From a virus, in IMG/VR virus record IMGVR_UViG_3300030382_004130, positions 1 to 33,626 of that record: a DNA stretch of 33,626 nt; one strand, written 5' to 3'. Every line of letters starts with the position of its first letter. Position 1 is the first letter of the stretch. The notes beneath the pieces were generated by a model. It made no database searches and was not told where the DNA came from. It saw nothing but the letters and a program-made list of their open reading frames with translations. Made by a program: the position numbers and the translations under genes. Positions 1 to 9,800 of the stretch are shown in pieces.

Positions 1-722
1 GCATATTGGGTAGTAGTATAATGATCATCATATCCATAATAGAATCCTAAAGTATACCAAGGATTTACAGCATTACCATTTTCATCTGATTCATTTAACC
101 AAATTTGTATAGGATTATATCCATAAGGACGCTCATGTGTACGATACATAACCCCAGCTGATAAACTAAATTCTTTACCAATAGGTAATTTAGCCCTTAC
201 TTCTGCAGATTGATAATTAAAATCTATTTTACCTTGCTTTCTACTTTCAACTTTGACCATATGGTATTTACCACTGTGTTTTAAAAAGTACCTATGATTG
301 TCATATAGCTCATCTCTTTCTCTTTCTTTTTCCCAATGAAATACATATTCTAATCCTTTAACTGGCGAATTTGTAGCAGATAAACCTACATTGTTTTCAG
401 TTCCATCATAATATTGTTTGCCTTTTACTTCATAATCATATCTAGCTAGTTTACGGATACCAAATCCATATCTATAATCAAAGTCGTGATAAACTGTTCC
501 ATCTACTACAACTGGTATGTCATATAACCCGCCGTCTGGGTTAGTCCTGACAAAATAGTCTGGTACGTTTTCTTTAGGATTTTGCATATCACCAGCTACA
601 TATATAGTGCTATACTTGAATAATTCTTTATAAACATCTTTAAAGAATTTTCCTTTTTCTTTTTCTTGGCCACTTACATTAAATGTAATAAGTAGACATA
701 GAGCTAATAAAATTTGTTTCAT
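1..722 (-). CDS. Secreted, outer-membrane-like phage protein (partial, runs off left edge)
   Basis: The reading frame starts at 722 and is still open at base 1, giving about 240 residues without the C-terminus. Residues 1-19 form a clear signal peptide (MKQILLALCLLITFNVSGQ), with no lipobox cysteine and a likely cut before Gln, as is common in Bacteroidota. The mature part is rich in Tyr, Phe, Gly and charged residues in alternating short strands, for example GFGIRKLARYDYE and later FSLSAGVMYRTHERPYGYN. This pattern fits an outer-membrane beta-barrel or surface beta-protein. The start overlaps the stop of the upstream 29-aa gene as TAATG, suggesting translational coupling. It lies at the downstream end of the structural operon, so a late role is likely: host-envelope remodelling, superinfection exclusion or lysis. 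I do not recognise a named family, and barrel topology is inferred from composition only. Confidence 0.75.
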   Translation of the reverse strand, partial: MKQILLALCLLITFNVSGQEKEKGKFFKDVYKELFKYSTIYVAGDMQNPKENVPDYFVRTNPDGGLYDIPVVVDGTVYHDFDYRYGFGIRKLARYDYEVKGKQYYDGTENNVGLSATNSPVKGLEYVFHWEKERERDELYDNHRYFLKHSGKYHMVKVESRKQGKIDFNYQSAEVRAKLPIGKEFSLSAGVMYRTHERPYGYNPIQIWLNESDENGNAVNPWYTLGFYYGYDDHYTTTQY

Positions 723-811
723 TATTTGTATTTTTTAAACATTAATTTATACATTAATTTATTCCATGCTTCTTGTATTTTATCAATACATTTTGTTATT
801 AATTTTTTCAT
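722..811 (-). CDS. 29-aa cationic amphipathic peptide
   Basis: A tiny frame fits between the giant virion gene and the secreted-protein gene. It starts at 811, 9 bases after the giant gene's stop, and its TAA overlaps the next ATG as TAATG. The peptide begins MKKLITKCIDKIQEAW and ends KLMFKKYK. It has about nine Lys against two acidic residues, hydrophobic residues spaced 3-4 apart, one Trp and one Cys. That is the profile of a short membrane-active amphipathic helix. The tight fit on both sides, and the fact that it fills an otherwise unexplained gap, support real translation. A lysis or membrane-targeting role is inference. It could instead be only a coupling leader for the downstream gene. 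Confidence 0.5.
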   Translation of the reverse strand: MKKLITKCIDKIQEAWNKLMYKLMFKKYK

Positions 812-820
812 AATTTTATT

Positions 821-3800
821 TTAATTTTTAACTTGTTTCCCTTTTTTAACTTTTACATAATATACTACAGTTCCTGCCGGGGATTGTAATTCTACAATAT
901 CTTTAGGGTCGAAATCTTTTAAATTTCTATACATAACTTTTTTATAACCTTGTGCTTTTAATTTTCTAATATCGTTTTTGTAATCTTTTTTTGCTTTTTC
1001 TATAGCTATTTCTTCCTGGTCAATAGTACTTTGTAACCCCCAATAAGGTAATCCTACACTCCAACTACTCCACCCTAAAATCAATGCTACTCGTTGCCAT
1101 GTTCTAGTCTCTTCGTCCATAGCCATCCTCATATTCATCATTTTTCTCATTACCCTATCTATTGGTATATTAGTTGCAGCGGAAATCAATTGAGAAAGTG
1201 CTAAATAAGCTGGATTATCCAAACTCCACCCACGCTTAGTAATTTCTTCCATATTCCAATTAAATGTTTTAGCTGTCGTTCTTAGTTTGCGTATCTTTGA
1301 ATCTAAAACTGGAGATACACCAAATACTTCCCATACTGCTTCTTCATAATCTGGGCTTTTCTGCAAACTTTCGTATCGTACTCGGAGTAGCACATTTTTA
1401 ACTGTAGATATTGCAGCCCCACCAAATCCGAGTCCAAATAATAATGAATCGGCCATACCATTTACAATTTTAGCTAATCTATCTTTTTCTTCCTCGTCTG
1501 TTTCATCATCAAATAACATTGCAAATAATGCCTGTTGTAATGCATTAAATATTATATTTTGAACTGTAGTATAATAAATTATTTTAGATAAATTACTCAA
1601 ATCGCTTTCACGTTGAGTCATACCTGGTTTTTTTCTTCTATTATATAAATCTCTAATAGCTTTTTTGGTCATCCTGTTATATTGCATTGTAACATTCTGG
1701 AATGCTAATAACACTCTACCCGCTAAACTAGCTTGTTGTTGTGATATTTTACTAGGATTACTAGACTGCTGACTTTCTTCTGATATAGCATAGAAATCAT
1801 CAAATGCTTTTGCCTCTGCTTCTGCTTTAGTATATTTTTTACTTGTTTCAGGATTAATTCTATTTAATAAAGCATTTCTTCTATTTATATAAAAAGTAGC
1901 TCCACCTGTTGCAATTGCCAAACTGTCCATTATTCTTGTAATAATAAATCCTTTATCAAGTAGATAGGCTATAGCCCCTTTCATACCACCATCTTTAGCG
2001 GCATTGGCTAATTCAGCTTCGTTAACATTAATCTTTAAACCATCTCGTCTATTAACTAAATAATCAGAATTCATTAATTTCACCACTGTTGGCCAATATT
2101 CTGCGCTAGCAAAAGCTTTGGCTGCGGCATATATATTATTATCACCCCAATTTATAAAGTTTACATTAGATATAAGCTGAAGTAGTCCAGATTTTACATT
2201 TAAGAACATTACAGCACCAACAGAGCCATTTAGCCAATCAAGCATTTCATTTACTATTCTTGCCCCACCACCTTGATATACCGGTCTATTACTACCAGAT
2301 TTCATTCTACGTAAACTGTCTTTTAATGCTTCAACCCATTTCTTGCCATAAAGAGCTTCTAGTTTAAGTAAGTTTTTCTCTGAAAATATAATATTAACAT
2401 TCTCATCAAATTCGGTCATAGCTTTTCGTCTAAACTCTCTATCGATACCACCCATTATATCGCTATCAATTGTGCCTGCAACCCAATTTTCTGCTGGAGC
2501 TGGATATTGTTTACTTTTATTAATTAACATTACATTATCTGCAAATGACATAAGCTCTGCATCGTTTTCCACAGCTTTGACTAAAGCATTTTGATCACGT
2601 TTAGATAATCCAGGAATTTCCATTCCTTGCTTAGTCCACATATAAACTCTCATTGCCTGGGACTTTGTATATGGCCCAACACCTATTTGGTCCATTAGGG
2701 GGTTTCCTTTTATACTTGATCGTAGTGAAGGAAAAACTTCTTTAAGCGCAGCAAAATCATTAGCTACAGCGACTTTAGCTGATAATATAGATTGATCAGC
2801 TTTATTATAAGGTCCTATTAAATTATCTTCAATCCATTTAGCATGTCTATTGCCTTGTTTACCATAACCCATTAGATCTTGCATTAATCCTAAAAAGTCT
2901 TCAGCCGAAGGCGTAATAGTTAATTGTCTACCCATCCATTTAAAAAATCCTTTATCTTTTTTCTGTCCTTCAATTTTTGCTCTAGCTGGAGAATATTGTG
3001 CCTGAGCTTTCACGCCCTGAGACTCTTCTAACATTTCATTAAATTCCTTGTCAAGGTTTACCGATTTATCAGCTATAGCTTGCTGTACTTTAGATTTAAT
3101 ATCTACTTGGTCTAAAATTTGTTTAACTGCGTCTACATTCATTTTTGAATCATCTGCAAAATAAAAGTCATTATATCCTTCTTGAGTTTTAGATAATACC
3201 CATTGGGCTTTAGCTTGTGGGCTACCATCTTCTAATCCTGTAATATTTTTTATTGGTATATTTAATCCTATACCATCTAAAAATAATTTTATATTTTGTG
3301 CCGACGCTTGTGGTCTCGCTGTAAGAACATAAATATCTCCACTACCAAACTTATCTTGTCTACGTAAAGCAAGATCTGCTAATGGTCCTTTTTTAGCTCC
3401 TTTAACATTTTCAAATTGGGAGAAATCAAACTCTGCCCCTTGTTCAGTTAATATACTTGCTTGCTCTGCAAATTGTGCTGGCGTTAATCTTCTTAATGTA
3501 CCATCAAGCATTGAAACTAAAACCTGTTCTTTAGTTTTAGCCAATGTATCATCCATATCAAATACACTAATACCTTTTTTCTTTTTATTTACTTTCTGCG
3601 CATTTACTTGGGTGTCTAAAGAATTTTCCAAAATCTTTTTAACCTGTTTGGATGTTCTAGGCACTCTACAGGGCGATCCACAAAGTTTTTGTAAAAAATG
3701 TGGCATATATTCTTGTACATTTAATTTAGCATTATCTGCTAGAATCGCAGCAGGAAGAGCTGCTTTTAAATAATCTTGAGTCTGTTTAGTATCCCATTCC

Positions 3801-6800
3801 CCTTTATTATATTTCATAGCTGCAAACGCCTGTTCTTTAACTACATTAGGATAAAAAGGAACCCACATAGCAACCTTATCTATAACTTGTCTGCTTCCGT
3901 TCATTAATTCTTTAGCAGTATAAGTTTTACCATTAACAATTACATTAGATCTTATATCAGCATTAGAGATTTCGAACATAGTTGCCATTTTACCTGTCTT
4001 GCGGTTATACATTTCAATGTCGTTACCGTTTTTGTAAAAATATTCATTAGCATATCTTAATAGTCCTTTAACTTTTAAAAACTCTTCTAAAGTAATTTTA
4101 CCAGCTTTATATTCATTATATTTTTGAAGTATAAATGGATGTAATTCACTTTTGGCATTCCAGGTTTCATTAAGTTCAGTACCAAACACCCCAATATCTC
4201 CTTTATTATATGTAGCTTCTTGCTCTACCCCAGTAACAGCAAGTTGAACTAAATCATTTTCAGATAACCATTGCTCTATACCTTCACTAATTGCTTCATT
4301 TGAAGTCTCTAACATATCCCCTATCATTCTAATTTGATTACCAAATTGAACTAAATGCTCTTTTATTATTTCAGCGCCTTTGTAAAAATGTTTCATCTTC
4401 CCTAATACAGGACTTAATTGTCGCCCAATATTCATTGTAAAGTTAGATTTAGCAAATAATATATCTAGTAAAGGAGCTAAGAGTTTTCTATTTAATTTTC
4501 TAAAAATTTCAAATATTTTTTTTCTGCCTTTCTTTGCTTCGTTTGTATTGTCAATATTTGTATCAATTAATTTATTAAGCGAATTTATAGTTTGTTTAAG
4601 GGTTTTACCCGGTAAAGATTGTCCTTTAATAGCCTTTTTAATATTTTCATTAGTTTTAAAGCCTTTATCTTTAAAAATTGCTAATAATTCTTTTTTAAGA
4701 AGCGCTATACTGCCAATTTCTCCTTTATCATAAGCAGTTTGTGTTGCTTCAAATTTAGCATCTCTATTTTCTAACTGACTAGGTTTATATTTGGGCTCGC
4801 CATGTTTTTTTAAATATGCTTCATTTTCAATCCTACGATCTTCCCTAATTTTAGCATCTCTCTCTTTTGCGGCTTGAAGGTTATTTATATTTGATATATA
4901 ATTTATAGTACCTCCCCCTCTTTTATCCATAACTGTTTTACTATAACCTTGGGATAAATTACTGGCTTTCAATATTTCCCTGGGGTCTAAGCCTAATTCT
5001 GTTAAAGCAGTAAATAATACCTCTTGAGCATCTAATATTTCTTGTTTAGTACTAGTTAAATAATCTTTATTGAATTTGTTTATTAAATAATTTATACCAT
5101 CCGAAGTAGCTCCTTTATAACCTCGCGCCCATGTTTTATTAAAATCTTTTTGTGAAAATTTTGCTGGGGTTAATTCTCTATCTTTACCTGTATAAATATC
5201 AATTCCAGAGTCTTGAACTGCTGTTGTTTCTGTCCCAAAAATTCTAAAGACTTCTTGTATCGCGAGTTTTATGTTTTCTTTATTTTCACCTTTAGCTTTT
5301 TTAAGCTTAGCTCTTAGCTCTTCAACTGAGTAGTCGCTCCATAATTCTTTTACTTTGTTCCTTCTCTCATAAATAGCAGCGATATTCACTCTTTCATAAA
5401 GTCTCCTAGGAAAATACATTCTTCCATGGATCACTTTCTTGAAATCTTTCTCCCAAAACCAGTCATATGCGCGAAGGTGTCTAGTGTGAGGGCTCTTATC
5501 AAATTCTTTTTGTAACATTTTATCAAAAAATGTTAATCCCTCTAAACTAATTTCTTTTAATCGTTTTTTACGCTTTTCGTTTCTTTCTACTGCTTTTTTT
5601 ACATTTTTTATTGGTGGTGGTGGTGGTGGTGGTGGTGGGCTCGCAACCGCAACTCTATCAAATGAAGTATCTTCTAAATTTCTTCTATCTAATTGCTGAT
5701 CAATAGTATCTATAAATTGCTCTGCTGTTATAGGAGAATTTTGCTCCTTAAGCATCCCATCTAATTTATTCATAAAATCTTTATCGACTTTTAATTCTTG
5801 TAAAGACTCTAATGCTATATCTTTAGCAATTAATTGGAATAAAGATTTAGCTCTTTTTACATATTTAGATTTTTGTTTAGAAGATAAATCTTTACCTATA
5901 AATTCTATAAAATAATCTTTTAATGTTTGTTTTGAAGGAATAGTTATATCGAAAATTTGTTTATTATAACTACCTTTTTTACCAGTTTTAGGACTTATAC
6001 TTGTAGTAGGTGTTGTACCTGTTTCTTTAATTCCAAATAAACTTTTTCCACCTACTTGAAATCTATTTTTCATATCATAAACTGATATGTTTTTTACAAA
6101 ATTACTATCGAATAATTTATTAATAAAATCAGAGTAAGGTTTTGAAGCTAATGTTCCTATAGATCTTTTTACATCAGCCCATGTGTTTTTTGTTGCTTCT
6201 TTTTCTAATGCTTTTACTATTTCATTAACTGATTTACCTTTATTTACTAAATTAGATATAGTACTTCTAGTATCCTCTTTTATTTGATTTATAGTTTCAG
6301 CAGAAATATATTCTTCTATTATGGGGTTATTACTAACAGTTATTTTTTTCCTTTGCTTAGGGCCAACTTCCTTTTCTTGTGACGACTCTTCAGCAACACT
6401 CTCAATTTCTTTTTTGACATTTGGATCATCAATTCTTAAATCTGTTCCTTGCCCAATTGCTGCTTCACTATAAATTGTCTTTCTCTTTCTCATTAAAGAT
6501 TCGGTAGAATAGGTGCTCCATGTTGCTCCTTTACCTTCTTTATAGTTTCTTATAACTGGGGCTAGCGCAGATCTTACCGCGTCCCATACCGCTTTGGCTT
6601 GTATAGATCCAGCCTCTGGATCAAACCCTACAGCTTTCATATATAAAGCTTTATTAGAATTTATTAAAGTATTAATAGCTGCATTTTTAGCACTAGGTGA
6701 AGCCTTAGGGTCATTTATTGTTTTTAATAAAAGCTCATTAGTTCCACCCTCATCTGCAATTGCCGCTTCATCTAATATAGCTGCTTCATCTATCTCAACT

Positions 6801-9800
6801 AAATCCAAATCCGCAGCTTCAGGGGTAGACTTAGCATTTTGAGCTTCTATTTGTTTTTCTCTTTTAATAGCTTCAAAGCTTCTTCTTATTAAAGTAGGAC
6901 TAGCTTCTACACCCATCCCAAAATCAGTCTCTAAATCTAAACCTAAATCTCCTATTTGCTGTTGGAAATCTTCCCACTTTGTATCTTCTTTAATTATACT
7001 AGTATCTTTTAATCCTATATCTTGTAATATTCTTTCACTAGTATTAGCTAATTGTATTACTTCTAAATTATTAGCTTGATTTAATAAATCTAATTCACTC
7101 GCATCCCAAAACCCAGGTTCCCCGCCAGGGATAAAATAATTTCCTGGCCTTAAAGATTTAGGTTTAACATCTTGTATGGTTGGGCCTTTTTTAACTGGGG
7201 TTAATCCATCGTCTTGAATACTAGGGTCTCTAGCAAGAGCGGGGGCGGCCCCAGGGCCACCTCCATCATCACCTCCATCATCATCTCTATAATATTTCTC
7301 AATAAATGCAGCATTTTCCCTTGAAAGACCTTTATCAATAAAAGGTAATATACTTTGAGCAGTAGTATCATCTACTCTCTCTTGCATTATCTTTTTTATT
7401 TTTTCATCAATTTCAGCCTTTAGCATTATTTCATTAATACTTAATTCTTTATTACCAGTTTTTTTAATAATATTTTCTAATTTTTCTTGTGCTACTAATA
7501 ATCTAATTAATTCTGCTTTCATTGTTCCTCTAATTTCCGAAGGTATTTTAAGAGCTGCTTCTCTTATAGCTGAAACTTCTTTTATTTGAGTATACTTATC
7601 CTTTTTTAATAAAGATTTATCTTTTTTTATTTTATCAATAATTTGTTTAAAATAATTATCATTAACTTGGAATGTACCTGCATCAGGATCCATGTCTATA
7701 TTAATTGCTCGATTCATAGCTTGAGTAGCATAACTAGCAGGGCTCGTTCCCGCGGCAGATGTAGCAGACATAGATATTGCGGCACCAGTACCAAATAATT
7801 CACCCATTTGATAACCCATGTTATAATTAGTCATAAGCTCATCAAAATCAATATTTTTTCTAAATGGACTGTCTATTTGCTCCCCTGGCATTTTAACAAA
7901 ATTACCACCTACTTGTTCTAAGTAATTTTGGAAAAATTCTTCAAGCCCTTCTTTATAAGGAGTTACCCCAGCGGCTACTACTTTCGGCGCTGCGGTTGCT
8001 ACCACCCAGTTTAAAAAAGTATTTTTCATCATTTGCTGTGCCATTGAATTACCTAAAATTCCCTCAGCCATTCCTTTCCCTGCTTTTCCCATAGCATAAT
8101 CACTAGCAAATGAAATAGCGGCTACACCTGCTGCTGGTAAAATTGCAGCTAATTGGTCGCCATATCTATTATCTTTTAAAGCTTCCATATATTCTTCAAG
8201 AGTATATCCCCCTTCTCCATATTCTTTATCCATTTGCCTCTGAACTCCATCCATATATAAAGATCCATATGTTTGGGCTCCTTCTATTAAACCCCCAGCA
8301 GCAGCAAATATATTACCAACCGTAAATGCTGTAGCAGCAAACCCTTTAGAAAAAGCCCCTTCAGGAGCTAGAGTAGCTATAGTACCTATACCATAAGCGG
8401 TAGTTGCAACAGCCTGTGGAATGAAATTTTGAATTTGCTCAACACCCTGCGCCATTCTTCCCAATAATCCATCAATAGTTAAATGTTCAAAAGGACTTTC
8501 TCCTCCAGGAGGGAGTGATGTTATAGCGTCAAAAATATTCCATTTAGGAACTTCTCCTGTTAATGGGTCTATAAGATCTAATTCATTAAATTTTTGTTTT
8601 CTTTTTAATGCATCAAGATATTCAGTAATATCTTCTTCAAAATTTTCGGTAGTATTCCCTAATCTTAATTTTTTTCTTTCATAATAGTCTCCAATATTAT
8701 CATCCTCACTCCACGTTACTGTATCAAAAGATTCAGGTTTAAAAATCCAAGAGCCAAATCTGCGATCAAACCTATTCTTTAATTTATTCCAATCATAATG
8801 TCCAGTACTACTAATAACACCGTCATCTAAAGCCTGCTCAATAGCATCTAAAGATTCCCCAATACTCATATTATTATTAAGTATACCAAGTTCAAAAGCT
8901 TTATCTAATTCATCAACAATCCCTGACCTCCTTTCATACCTTTCTTTTTGCGCAGCAATTTCAATACTATTAGCCAGCTCAGTTAAGCCGGCTCCTAGTT
9001 GGCCCTCTTCATCCCCTTCACCAGGCTCCCATACATGTTTCCACCACATTTCCTTAGTATCAGCCCACCACTTATCTTTTCTCGCTTTCCAACTTCTATC
9101 CCCTGCATCATATGCTTTGCTTTCTTCTTCAACCCACTTTAAATTAGGATTTTTGAATCTTGCGTAATCTTTACTAAGCTTTTCATAAAATTTACTCCCT
9201 GTTACTCCATATTCTTTAAATATTTGTGTAGCTTCTTGGTCTTTAGTTAATCTTTTAGTATATTCATCATTATACCATTTTTCAAATTCTTGTTGAACAA
9301 ATTCAATTTGATGTTGTTGTGGGTTATTTGGATCTATATATTTAGCGCCTAATTCATTCATCTTTTCTAAAGCTGTTTGCTCTAGTTCATTTCCAATTCT
9401 AGTGCTTATCGCATTAAATCTAGGATCATTTAAAGTAGCCTTACTAACAGTTTCTTGATATGATATTTGTAAATCTTTATCAGAATTTTTAATATCCTCT
9501 AATCTGGGGGCAAATCTTTCCACATAAGCTAAAGCGCTAGGATCAGCTTCTGTTGCCATATTTAATTCTTCAGCGGTTACTTCATTTCTTGTAGCAGGAT
9601 TATTATATCTTTCTAATATAGCTTCTCTTTGTGCTATAATATCTCTGCTTGACTCTAATTCTAAAAAATCCCTTTCATCTAAATTATTAACTCCATCAGA
9701 TAATTTTTTAATTAATTCTAATCTTGATTCACTTCCTCCTCTCCATAATTTATTATATTCTTCCTTGCTCATGCCTATTAATTCTCGTGCTCGATGGAAA

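Noticed and set aside
5612-5638. CRISPR or phase-variable switch
   Set aside because: It is a short in-frame triplet tract. No spacer-repeat structure exists, and length changes cannot shift the frame.
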